Of a stretch of DNA of 23,754 nt, positions 1-7,062 are shown piece by piece (positions within the stretch are counted from its first letter, which is position 1; each line of letters opens with the position of its first letter). Source of the stretch: JBCDJG01 sp038748065 (lineage in GTDB: Bacteria > Pseudomonadota > Gammaproteobacteria > Pseudomonadales > Halieaceae); contig JBCDJG010000068.1 of the NCBI GenBank assembly GCA_038748065.1, positions 1-23,754 on the forward strand, in the 5' to 3' direction. The notes beneath the pieces are model-generated. The model worked only from the letters and a program-made list of their open reading frames with translations, searched no databases and had not been told where the DNA came from. The translations under genes were made by a program, and so were the position numbers.

Positions 1-612
1 CACATATTTGTGGCTGAAGAAGCGGCGCTGCTGGATGCGATCGAAGTATTCCTGCTGATAGCCCGGGATGACCCTGATGATGGCCACATCGGTAATCCGC
101 GGCTGGTGCTCCGGGGGCAAAAAGCGAATGGGCCTGGCGGCCACGGCGTCGGCGGGTAGATGGTCACCCACCTTCAGTTTACCGCCGTCCAGTCCGCCGA
201 TGCTTTCTCGGGGCACGGTAGCCGTACTGCCGAAGGAGGGTTCGAGTTTGAAACCGTTGGCGACGCCGAGGTAGGCGCGGGCGCCTTTTTCGGAGAAACC
301 GAGCTGAATACGATCACCGGCTCTGACCGGAAGTACCTGGTAACGCGGGCGCGCCTCACCGTTGACGGACAAGGGCATCGAAGCGCCGGTGACGCAGATG
401 TAGCTATCCACGCCTGCCTCGAGCTCGAGGCCGCCGAAGCTGACCTCAACCGCGGTGGCGCCTTCGGGATTATCGAGCAATCTGTTGCAGAGCCGAAAGG
501 CAGGGCCGTCCAGAGGTCCACCGTTGGTCAGACCGATGGCATGCTGCCCGAAGCGACCGCTGTCCTGCGCGAGGCTGAGCAAGCCGGGCTGTTTGACCGT
601 AAAGCCGTTCAC
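1..612 (-). CDS. pxpC: 5-oxoprolinase subunit C (biotin-dependent carboxyltransferase-like), 3' end cut off by the window
   Basis: PxpC works with PxpA and PxpB in the cytoplasm to open 5-oxoproline (pyroglutamate) to glutamate with ATP. Translation of the minus strand from a GTG at 610-612 gives 204 codons with the family's N-terminal pattern: QPGLLSLAQDSGRFGQHAIG, then NGGPLDGPAFRLCNRLL and VSFGGLE. This is the KipA/allophanate hydrolase subunit 2 fold. The GTG overlaps the pxpB stop as GTGA (609-612), so it is probably translated by coupling; there is no separate strong Shine-Dalgarno sequence. Family members are about 300 residues or longer, so roughly a third is missing beyond base 1. 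The start codon is non-ATG, which is why simple ORF calling misses this gene. KipA or urea-carboxylase-related subunits share the fold, but the pxpA neighbour favours 5-oxoprolinase. Confidence 0.88.
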   Translation of the reverse strand, partial: MNGFTVKQPGLLSLAQDSGRFGQHAIGLTNGGPLDGPAFRLCNRLLDNPEGATAVEVSFGGLELEAGVDSYICVTGASMPLSVNGEARPRYQVLPVRAGDRIQLGFSEKGARAYLGVANGFKLEPSFGSTATVPRESIGGLDGGKLKVGDHLPADAVAARPIRFLPPEHQPRITDVAIIRVIPGYQQEYFDRIQQRRFFSHKYV

Positions 613-1286
613 AGGCTGCCCCCCAGCTCGATGAATCGGGTCTGATTGATGGGTTCGAAACGGACACGATCGCCGACCTGCACCGGCATGGTCGGGCGCG
701 CTTCCGGATCAAACATAGGGGTTGGACAGCGACCGATCAAATTCCAGCCGCCCGGAGATTCAGCGGGATAAATCGCGGTTTGCCGATCGGCAATAGCGAC
801 AGCGCCACGCGGCACTCGCTGGCGAGGTGTCGACAGCCGCGGTGCCGCAATTCGGGCGTCTACTTCTCCGAGATAAGCGAAACCGGGCGCAAAGCCGATT
901 GCATAAACCCGATACTCCGCGCTGCTGTGCAATTCGATCACGTCGCCAATGGAGATTCCTGCCCGCTCCGCAAGGGGTGCCAGATCTTCGCCGACTTCGG
1001 GGTCGTAATAGACGGGAAGAATAACGTCACCACCCATGATTTCGGTCGTATCATCCAGCGCGTTCATAGCAGCGTGCAAGCGCTGATTGACGCTGAGATG
1101 GTCCGTGGTCATTGGATCGTAAATGACCAGCAGCGAAGCGTAGGAAGGAACGAGATCAACGAGGTCATTGCCAAGCGCCAGCTCAGTGGCCCGCGCTGCG
1201 GCTTGCACCCGCGCTGACACTGCGGGGCTGGTCTCATCGCCCAGGTAACAGATCACCGCGTTCTCACCCGCCACGTGGATCATCAT
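609..1286 (-). CDS. pxpB: 5-oxoprolinase subunit B (KipI / allophanate hydrolase subunit 1 family)
   Basis: Second subunit of the ATP-dependent 5-oxoprolinase PxpABC, 225 residues, a usual length for the family. The diagnostic block is in the C-terminal half: GFAPGFAYLG at 131-140, a PR pair at about 149-150, and SPGGWNLIGRCP at 177-188. These are the conserved loops of the cyclophilin-like KipI/AHS1 domain. It starts at tandem ATG codons, and the first overlaps the pxpA stop as ATGA (1283-1286). Its own stop overlaps the pxpC start, so the three genes form one translationally coupled unit. No good Shine-Dalgarno sequence precedes the ATG, consistent with coupling. The alternative reading as the sporulation inhibitor KipI is unlikely outside Bacillus-type genomes. 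Confidence 0.92.
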   Translation of the reverse strand: MMIHVAGENAVICYLGDETSPAVSARVQAAARATELALGNDLVDLVPSYASLLVIYDPMTTDHLSVNQRLHAAMNALDDTTEIMGGDVILPVYYDPEVGEDLAPLAERAGISIGDVIELHSSAEYRVYAIGFAPGFAYLGEVDARIAAPRLSTPRQRVPRGAVAIADRQTAIYPAESPGGWNLIGRCPTPMFDPEARPTMPVQVGDRVRFEPINQTRFIELGGSL

Positions 1287-2023
1287 GCAGCGGCGGCCCT
1301 GTCGACAATGTCGCGAATAGCCTGAATAGCGTCAACGCCTTCTGGGTTGTCACCGTGAACACACAGGGTGTCGACGTCCAGCTCCAGCTGATTGCCGCTG
1401 ACCGTGCTGATGGTGCCACGGTCACAGAGCTGTTCGACCTGCGCCAGCATTTTGTCTCTGCTGTGCACCGCGCCGGGCTTGCGTCGCGACAGTAGACGCC
1501 CGTCGTCATCGTAGCAGCGATCTGCAAAGGCCTCGAACAGCAGCGTGAGGCCTGCGGCCGCCGCTTCGTCTCGATGACGAGGCGCTTCTGGTGTTGCCTG
1601 TAGCATCAGCGGTAGTGCGCGATGGTAAGCGGCAAGGGCAGCCATAACGGCTTCGCGCACGGCGGCGTCAGCCATCATGTCGTTGTAAAGGGCCCCGTGG
1701 GGTTTCACATAGGCCAGTTCAATCCCTGCCGTGGCGGCCATGCCGTCAAGTGCCGCGACCTGGTACTGGATGCTCGCGATCGTTTCCTCGGTGGATAATT
1801 TCATGGAGCGTCGTCCGAACCCTACAAGGTCGGGGTAGGCCGGGTGAGCGCCAACGCTGACACCGTGCTCGGCAGCCAAGGCCAGTGTGTTGCGGATCGT
1901 GACCGGGTCTCCTGCGTGAAAGCCGCAGGCGACATTGGCCTGATCGATGTGAGGCATCACCTCGGCATCCATACCCATACGCCAGCTGCCAAAGCTTTCG
2001 CCAAGATCACAGTTCAATAACAT
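1283..2023 (-). CDS. pxpA: 5-oxoprolinase subunit A (LamB/YcsF family)
   Basis: PxpA is the LamB/YcsF-fold subunit of 5-oxoprolinase, recycling pyroglutamate formed spontaneously from glutamine or glutamate. The 246-residue product begins MLLNCDLGESFG and carries the family signatures VACGFHAGDP (31-40), GAHPAYPD (58-65), VKPHGALYND (106-115), FADRCYDDDG and LCVHGDNPEG. I chose the ATG at 2021-2023 because GGAGG lies 5 bases before it and the protein then starts as other PxpA proteins do; an upstream in-frame ATG at 2033-2035 would add four residues and itself overlaps that Shine-Dalgarno region. First gene of the pxpABC operon, with an untranslated leader that may be about 130 bases if the TATAAT at 2163-2168 is used. 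Confidence 0.93.
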   Translation of the reverse strand: MLLNCDLGESFGSWRMGMDAEVMPHIDQANVACGFHAGDPVTIRNTLALAAEHGVSVGAHPAYPDLVGFGRRSMKLSTEETIASIQYQVAALDGMAATAGIELAYVKPHGALYNDMMADAAVREAVMAALAAYHRALPLMLQATPEAPRHRDEAAAAGLTLLFEAFADRCYDDDGRLLSRRKPGAVHSRDKMLAQVEQLCDRGTISTVSGNQLELDVDTLCVHGDNPEGVDAIQAIRDIVDRAAAA

Positions 2024-2119
2024 GCTGTCCTCCATGCCGGTCTCGGCACTGCCACCAGTGCTTCAAGGCCCCCCGGGCGCAGTTAAACGTCAAAGAATGG
2101 CATGGACAAAGGCCTAATG

Positions 2120-2141
2120 CCTATCACCTCTTAGTGGTAGG
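2120..2141. repeat. imperfect inverted repeat in the pxpA leader
   Basis: Eight-base arms CCTATCAC and GTGGTAGG are separated by a six-base loop; seven of eight positions pair and the eighth can form a G-U wobble. It lies between the candidate -10 and the pxpA start, so it could be an operator or a leader hairpin. The length is short enough to arise by chance. Confidence 0.25.
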
Positions 2142-2162
2142 TCCCGGCTGCCACGCTTCTTA

Positions 2163-2168
2163 ATTATA
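2163..2168 (-). promoter_or_regulatory. candidate -10 element for pxpABC
   Basis: On the minus strand these bases read TATAAT, a perfect -10 match. No convincing -35 hexamer lies 15-18 bases upstream (the best positions read GCGGAT or GGATCA), and there is no TG extension. If used, the pxpA leader would be about 130 bases. Confidence 0.3.
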
Positions 2169-2198
2169 GCGCGCTGCAGAGCTTGATCCGCACGCCGC

Positions 2199-2226
2199 TT
2201 GGCACTGGAGTGGAATTCTGGATAAT
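2199..2226 (+). promoter_or_regulatory. sigma70-type promoter for the thioesterase gene
   Basis: TTGGCA (2199-2204) and GATAAT (2221-2226) each match 5 of 6 consensus bases and are separated by 16 bases. The predicted transcript start near 2233 is just upstream of the AGGAG at 2242-2246. It leaves almost no leader before an alternative TTG at 2238, which supports the GTG start at 2253. Confidence 0.45.
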
Positions 2227-2252
2227 GGCCCTCCCTCTTGCAGGAGAAGCGC

Positions 2253-3092
2253 GTGCTGGAAAGACTGGTCAGTGTTCTGTCACCCGAAGAGATCGAACCC
2301 GATGTCTTCCTGGGGGAGAATATGCATCCCTCAGACTTTCGTATCTATGGCGGCCAGGTGCTGGCGCAGGCTGTTGCCGCGGCGGCAAGAACGGTATCCG
2401 ATGATCGTTCTCTTCACTCCCAGCACGCGTACTTCTTGCGGCCCGGGGATACGGAGAAGCCGGTGCGTCTGGCGGTGGAACGGGCGCGGGATGGCGGCAG
2501 CTTCAGTTCACGACGGGTGGTCGCTACGCAGGACGATAAACCCATTCTGGTCAGCTCGCTATCTTTCAACGCTGCTATGCAAGGCGGCACCCATCTGGAT
2601 GCAGCGCCAGAGGTGCCGCCGCCGGAATCCCTGCCCAGCGAGCGACAGCTGGCGATCGCAGCAGGCAATCTCGATGACAGCTTCATGGTGACGACCGGCG
2701 AGTACCTGGATGTGAGAGTGGTGGAGCCGGTCGACTGGTTCAATCCCCGGGTGCGTGAACCTCACCTCGAAGCCTGGGTGCGAACTACAGGGCGATTGAA
2801 TGACGATGTTGTGCTGCATCGAGCGATGTTGGCCTACCTGTCAGATATGATGCTGCTCGATGCCTGTCTGCTGCCACAGGGACTGGATTTCATGAATCCT
2901 GATCTGCAATGTGCCAGCCTTGATCATGCGCTGTGGTTCCATGGCGACTTCCGTGCCGACGAATGGCTGCTGCACACGGTGGAGTCAGAGGCGGTAGCCG
3001 GTGGTCTGGGGCTATCGCGCGGCCGATTTTATACGCAGGATGGGCGTCTGGTGGCGTCGACCATGCAGCAGGGCCTGATGCGCCTGCGCTGA
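2253..3092 (+). CDS. tesB: acyl-CoA thioesterase II (TesB-like, double hotdog)
   Basis: Cytoplasmic hydrolase that splits acyl-CoA into free fatty acid and CoA. The 279-residue product has the TesB N-terminal block FRIYGGQVLAQAVAAA (29-44), the FLRPGD loop (61-66) and, in the C-terminal hotdog, LSD with the catalytic Asp at 198, ASLDHALWFH with Ser222 in the place of the Thr of E. coli TesB, and MQQG with the catalytic Gln at 272. The longer frame starts with TTG at 2238, but the GTG at 2253 has AGGAG six bases upstream and gives the usual TesB N-terminus, so it is preferred. The gene is followed after 65 bases by an acyl-CoA synthetase, which makes the product this enzyme breaks down. Confidence 0.92.
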   Translation: MLERLVSVLSPEEIEPDVFLGENMHPSDFRIYGGQVLAQAVAAAARTVSDDRSLHSQHAYFLRPGDTEKPVRLAVERARDGGSFSSRRVVATQDDKPILVSSLSFNAAMQGGTHLDAAPEVPPPESLPSERQLAIAAGNLDDSFMVTTGEYLDVRVVEPVDWFNPRVREPHLEAWVRTTGRLNDDVVLHRAMLAYLSDMMLLDACLLPQGLDFMNPDLQCASLDHALWFHGDFRADEWLLHTVESEAVAGGLGLSRGRFYTQDGRLVASTMQQGLMRLR

Positions 3093-3095
3093 TGC

Positions 3096-3125
3096 CTGTC
3101 AATTTTTACGGCGCGCGCCTATAGT
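3096..3125 (+). promoter_or_regulatory. candidate promoter for the acyl-CoA synthetase gene
   Basis: CTGTCA (3096-3101, 4 of 6) and TATAGT (3120-3125, 5 of 6) with an 18-base spacer lie in the gap after tesB. A start near 3132 would leave a short leader to the strong Shine-Dalgarno sequence at about 3146-3151. The synthetase may therefore be expressed both from here and by read-through from tesB. Confidence 0.35.
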
Positions 3126-3157
3126 ACGCTGACCTGAGCGACTACGAGGAGGCGAAC

Positions 3158-4711
3158 ATGCCGCATCCCAGCGTAACGGCCCAGACCTATCCCCATAAGC
3201 CCGCCATCATCATGGGTGGCTCTGGTGAGATGGTCACCTACCGCGAACTCGATGAGCGATCGAATCAGGGCGCCCAGCTGTTTCGCAGCCTCGGCTTGAT
3301 GGCTGGGGATCACATTGCGCTGATGTTGGAAAATCACCCTCGCTTCCTGGAGATATGCTGGGCCGCCCAGCGCGCCGGCATTGTCTTTACGCCCATCAGC
3401 ACGCATTTGAAACGCGACGAGACGGCCTACATCCTGGAGAACTGCGGCGCGCGCATGTTTATTGGCTCCCTCAAGCTCGCCACCGTCGCCGAGGAAATTC
3501 TGCCGGAGGCCGAGCGCGTCGAGCACTTCTACATGGTAGGTGGCATCAAGCCCGGCTTTGAATCCTGGGAGGAGGCCCTGGCGCTACAGAGCCCAACGCC
3601 GATTGATGATCCGAGCTATGGCGTGCCGATGCTCTACTCGTCAGGCACGACGGGTAAACCCAAGGGCGTCTTCGTGCCGCCGCCGGCTGAGGACTATCTC
3701 GCCGACAATCCACTGGCGCATACTATTGGCAGCGCCTTCGGCTTCAGCGAGGAGACGGTTTACCTCTCTCCCGCACCGCTGTATCACGCGGCGCCATTGC
3801 ACTACAACATGATGAATATTTTCCTGGGTGGAACCTCCCTGATCATGGAGAAGTTCGATCCGGAAGAGGCCTTGGCACTGATTCAGGAACACCGAGCTAC
3901 CCATAGTCAATGGGTCCCGATCATGTTTGTGCGCATGCTGAAGCTGCCCGTAGACGTCCGCGAGCGCTACGACACGAGCTCGCTGCAGATAGCCATTCAC
4001 GCCGCTGCGCCTTGCCCGATTGAGGTCAAGGAGCAGATGATCGAATGGTGGGGCGAAATCCTCATGGAATACTATTCATCGAGCGAGGGCCTCGGGTTTA
4101 CCATTATCGATTCCGCCAGCTGGCTGACGCACAAGGGCTCGGTGGGCCCTGCTGTCATTGGCGTGCTGCGCATACTCGATGACGATGGCAACGAAGTGCC
4201 TACGGGTGAGGTTGGCGCCGTGTACTTCGAAACTGCCGAGGACGGTCCGCTGTCAAAATTCCACTACCACAAGGAGCCCGCAAAAACCGAAGAAGCCTAT
4301 AACGAGAAGGGCTGGGCAACCTGCGGAGATGTCGGTTACGTCGACGAAGACGGCTTCCTTTACCTGACTGATCGCAAAAATTTCATGATTATCAGCGGTG
4401 GCGTAAACGTTTACCCGCAGGAGATCGAAAACCTGCTCATTACCCATCCCAAGGTGGCTGACGTAGCCGTTTTCGGTATTCCCAATGAGGAATTCGGTGA
4501 GGAGGTCAAGGCCGTGGTAGAACCGGCCAATTGGGCCGATGCGACCGATGAGGTTGCCTTTGAACTGATCGAGTGGATGCGAGAGCGCCTGTCCCATATC
4601 AAGGTGCCCAGGTCGCTGGATTTTAATGAGAAATTGCCGCGCATGGACAACGGGAAACTCTACAAACGCCACCTAATGGAAGCCTATGGCAGCGATAAAA
4701 AGGCGCCGTGA
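3158..4711 (+). CDS. AMP-forming acyl-CoA synthetase (ANL superfamily)
   Basis: Activates a carboxylic acid to its CoA thioester through an acyl-adenylate, using ATP. All ANL core motifs are present in 517 residues: the P-loop-like YSSGTTGKPKGV (160-171), YYSSSEG (305-311), the adenine/ribose motif around GDVGYVDEDGFLYLTDR (390-406), the hinge-side MIISGGVNVYPQEIEN (410-425) and PRMDNGK with the C-terminal catalytic Lys at 500. The ATG has GAGGAGG about 6 bases upstream. The substrate cannot be read from sequence: similarity in style is to FadD3/FadD13 and crotonobetaine-CoA-ligase-like enzymes, so medium/long-chain, steroid-side-chain or aromatic acids are all possible. It sits between a thioesterase and a patatin lipase, which suggests use of acids freed from lipids. 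Confidence 0.9.
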   Translation: MPHPSVTAQTYPHKPAIIMGGSGEMVTYRELDERSNQGAQLFRSLGLMAGDHIALMLENHPRFLEICWAAQRAGIVFTPISTHLKRDETAYILENCGARMFIGSLKLATVAEEILPEAERVEHFYMVGGIKPGFESWEEALALQSPTPIDDPSYGVPMLYSSGTTGKPKGVFVPPPAEDYLADNPLAHTIGSAFGFSEETVYLSPAPLYHAAPLHYNMMNIFLGGTSLIMEKFDPEEALALIQEHRATHSQWVPIMFVRMLKLPVDVRERYDTSSLQIAIHAAAPCPIEVKEQMIEWWGEILMEYYSSSEGLGFTIIDSASWLTHKGSVGPAVIGVLRILDDDGNEVPTGEVGAVYFETAEDGPLSKFHYHKEPAKTEEAYNEKGWATCGDVGYVDEDGFLYLTDRKNFMIISGGVNVYPQEIENLLITHPKVADVAVFGIPNEEFGEEVKAVVEPANWADATDEVAFELIEWMRERLSHIKVPRSLDFNEKLPRMDNGKLYKRHLMEAYGSDKKAP

Positions 4712-4762
4712 AGCCAGACGCGCTGAGCCTTTGCCTACCCCATGTGAGCAGTGAATACAATC

Positions 4763-4791
4763 TTGGGCCGGCCGGGTGTATGGATTATCCT
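4763..4791 (+). promoter_or_regulatory. weak candidate promoter for the patatin gene
   Basis: TTGGGC (4763-4768) and TATCCT (4786-4791) are 17 bases apart; the matches are 3 of 6 and 4 of 6. The position, about 30 bases before the chosen GTG start, is sensible, but the boxes are poor. Confidence 0.25.
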
Positions 4792-4827
4792 TGAGACATT
4801 CACTATGTGCACGCCCGCGAGGATTCT

Positions 4828-6462
4828 GTGAGAAAAGGACGCAAGCTCAGCCAACTTCAGAAGCGGATGGATCAGGCCGAAAGCTATGATGACTGGAAAG
4901 CGGCTGCGATTGAGCATGACGAGCTTTCCGGGCAGCAGCGCTGGCGCGAGGTAGACCAGACCGCCCAGTACGATTACGCCCAAATCCGCCTGCGTCTGGA
5001 CCGTCTGCGTAGCTTAAGGTCACGACACGATCACCAGGGGCTGCTGTTCGCCCTGAACGAAGGCATCCATGGCAACATGGGCGGCATGGGGCGTTCCAGC
5101 CTCTACCGTCGCGCCAAATTTGGTACCAAACGCCTGATCGAGCAGTACATCGACGAAATTGACGACTCGCTGCGTTTCCTGGCGGAGCTGAAAACCGACG
5201 AGATATCGACCCAGCAGAAGATGGATTTTTTCTATCGCTCTAATATCTGCTTCGGTCGCTCGGCTCTCATGCTGAGTGGCGGCGGTGTACTGGGTTTCTA
5301 TCACCTGGGCGTAGTGAAAACGCTGCTGGAGCAGGACCTTTTGCCGAGGGTGATTTCCGGCTCCAGCGCGGGCTCCTTGGTTGCGGGCGTGCTCGGCACC
5401 CGCACGGAGCGGGAACTCAAGCGCTTTTATGATCCGACACACATTGGGTTGGAAGCGGACCGCGAGGCCAGCGCGTTTTCACGCATGTTTTTCGGATCAA
5501 ACCCGCAAATTGATGTCAGTGACCTTGAGGGTATTGTGGCGCGCCTGGTGCCGGATATGACCTTCCAGGAGGCCTACGAAAAGACCGGCCGCCAGATCAG
5601 TATCACGGTCGCTCCGGCCGAACCTTACCAGCGCTCGCGCTTACTCAACGCTATCACATCGCCCAATGTCTATGTGCGCTCTGCGGTTATGGCGTCCTGC
5701 GCGGTGCCGGGTGTCTTCCCCCCCGTCATGCTGATGGCTAAAAATGTGCACGGCGAGGCGCAGCCCTATTTGCCGACGCGCAAATGGGTTGACGGATCGA
5801 TAGCTGACGACCTGCCTGCCAAACGACTCTCTCGCCTCTACAGCACCAACCACTATATCGTGAGCATGGTGAACCCGATCGCCACGCCATTTTTGCGTAA
5901 CGAGCGGGAGATGAGTCGCCTGGGTGCAGCGCTCGGCAGTCTGGGTATCGGTGTGGGACGCGAGATTCTTAACTTTTATCGTGGCGTCGCGCAGAAGCAG
6001 GGCGATAATTGGCCGCGTTTCAATATGCTGCTCAACGGCATACACGCGTTGATGGATCAGGAATACAGTGGCGATATCAATATCGTGCCCAGTTTTCGCT
6101 GGTACAAGCCCACCAAAATACTTTCTCACCTGTCAGACAAGGAACTGTTGGATTTGATGGAGGGCGGTCAGCACTCCTGCTATCCCAATATCGAATCCAT
6201 TCGCCTGTGCACAAAGATCTCCCGAACCATGGAAGAAATCTTGCGTCGCTTCGAGTATGGCGACCTGATCCCTGACGATCCGGGCTACCACAGGCCAAGG
6301 GCCTCCCGGCGTCGGCCACCGGCAACGCGCGCCGATCGCGAGGCGATGGGCAGCGGCGGAGCGCGCAGCCCGCGTAACAAAAAGGCGCCACGCAAGCGCG
6401 CGAGCACCAAGAAGAGCGGCTCCGGCAAGAGCCGCAGCAACGCCGGCAAAGAGGCGGCCTGA
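4828..6462 (+). CDS. patatin-like phospholipase / acylglycerol lipase with N-terminal DUF3336
   Basis: Serine lipase of the family that includes yeast Tgl3/4/5. The N-terminal DUF3336 region (about 15-140) shows the pattern WKAAAIEHDELSG, YDYAQIRLRLDRLRSLR and NEGIHGNMGGMG. The patatin core follows: oxyanion-hole SGGGVLGFYHLGV (150-162), nucleophile elbow GSSAG with Ser180, and VDGS with the dyad Asp at 322. The last 60 residues or so are basic and Ser/Lys/Arg-rich with no obvious fold. The start is GTG at 4828, with GAGG five bases upstream; a longer frame begins with GTG at 4807, without a Shine-Dalgarno sequence. The protein is 544 residues. Likely role is release of fatty acids from membrane or storage lipid, which the upstream acyl-CoA synthetase could activate. 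It has no signal peptide, so it should be intracellular. Confidence 0.9.
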   Translation: MRKGRKLSQLQKRMDQAESYDDWKAAAIEHDELSGQQRWREVDQTAQYDYAQIRLRLDRLRSLRSRHDHQGLLFALNEGIHGNMGGMGRSSLYRRAKFGTKRLIEQYIDEIDDSLRFLAELKTDEISTQQKMDFFYRSNICFGRSALMLSGGGVLGFYHLGVVKTLLEQDLLPRVISGSSAGSLVAGVLGTRTERELKRFYDPTHIGLEADREASAFSRMFFGSNPQIDVSDLEGIVARLVPDMTFQEAYEKTGRQISITVAPAEPYQRSRLLNAITSPNVYVRSAVMASCAVPGVFPPVMLMAKNVHGEAQPYLPTRKWVDGSIADDLPAKRLSRLYSTNHYIVSMVNPIATPFLRNEREMSRLGAALGSLGIGVGREILNFYRGVAQKQGDNWPRFNMLLNGIHALMDQEYSGDINIVPSFRWYKPTKILSHLSDKELLDLMEGGQHSCYPNIESIRLCTKISRTMEEILRRFEYGDLIPDDPGYHRPRASRRRPPATRADREAMGSGGARSPRNKKAPRKRASTKKSGSGKSRSNAGKEAA

Positions 6463-6480
6463 CAGCTGAAGTCCAGCCGG

Positions 6481-6509
6481 TTTCCCTTTGGAACCGATCG
6501 TCCTATACT
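6481..6509 (+). promoter_or_regulatory. weak candidate promoter for the HxlR gene
   Basis: TATACT at 6504-6509 is a good -10 (5 of 6); 17 bases upstream is TTTCCC (3 of 6). It lies just after the patatin stop and about 30 bases before the HxlR ATG. Confidence 0.25.
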
Positions 6510-6537
6510 GCCTCGGCTAGCTGCTGGAGGGCTGATA

Positions 6538-7062
6538 ATGCGCTGGAACGATATCGACCAACAGGTGTGTTCTGTCGCGCGGGCATTGTCCGTTGTGGGC
6601 GAACGATGGACCATGCTCATCATTCGCGATGCCTTTCTGGGCACGCGGCGCTTCGATCGCTTTCAGGAAAATCTCGGCATCACTCGGCATCGGCTGTCAG
6701 AGCGCCTCGGCAAGCTGGTGGAACAGGGCGTTCTGATCAAGGTCCCGTATCAGGAGCGGCCCCTGCGTCACGAGTATCGTCTGACCCGCAAGGGGCTGGC
6801 CCTATACCCGGTGCTGATGACACTGGCCCGCTGGGGTGACGACTGGATGGACCAGGGGCAGGGCGCCCCCATGGAGTATGTCCATATGACCTGTGGGCGT
6901 CAGACCCGGCCGGAAATAACCTGCAGCGAGTGCGGTGAAGTTCTCAAGCCCGAAGAAGTCAAACCACAGCTGGGCCCTGCGCTCCTGGCAGTGGCTGAAC
7001 AGCTTGAAGAGGCGGGTCATTCCGTGGAGGATTTCCCCGCGCTCGCGCGCTCCGGCTTGTAA
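6538..7062 (+). CDS. HxlR-family winged-helix transcriptional regulator with C-terminal Cys/His cluster
   Basis: DNA-binding regulator of 174 residues. The HxlR domain fills about 8-105: CSVARALSVVGERWTMLIIR with the conserved N-terminal Cys11, the recognition-helix region FQENLGITRHRLSERLGKL, and the wing ending in YRLTRKG. After it, His116-x2-Cys119 and Cys129-x2-Cys132 look like a small zinc-ribbon. This extension is common in longer HxlR proteins, and Cys11 is the position used for thiol sensing in some family members. GGAGG lies 7 bases before the ATG. The stop codon touches the stop of the convergent metY-like gene with no gap. Its targets are unknown. The neighbouring lipid genes are candidates, but nothing in the sequence proves it. 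Confidence 0.9.
   Translation: MRWNDIDQQVCSVARALSVVGERWTMLIIRDAFLGTRRFDRFQENLGITRHRLSERLGKLVEQGVLIKVPYQERPLRHEYRLTRKGLALYPVLMTLARWGDDWMDQGQGAPMEYVHMTCGRQTRPEITCSECGEVLKPEEVKPQLGPALLAVAEQLEEAGHSVEDFPALARSGL

Noticed and set aside
160..1217. Plus-strand open frames opposite pxpB and pxpC (for example 160-645 and 780-1217)
   Set aside because: They mirror well-conserved minus-strand genes, show no family motifs and lack ribosome binding sites.
2153..2911. Possible riboswitch or other RNA leader near the pxpA/tesB divergent region
   Set aside because: Only a short imperfect repeat (2120-2141) is visible in the gap and no known riboswitch core is recognised; the tesB side is short and coding begins at 2253.
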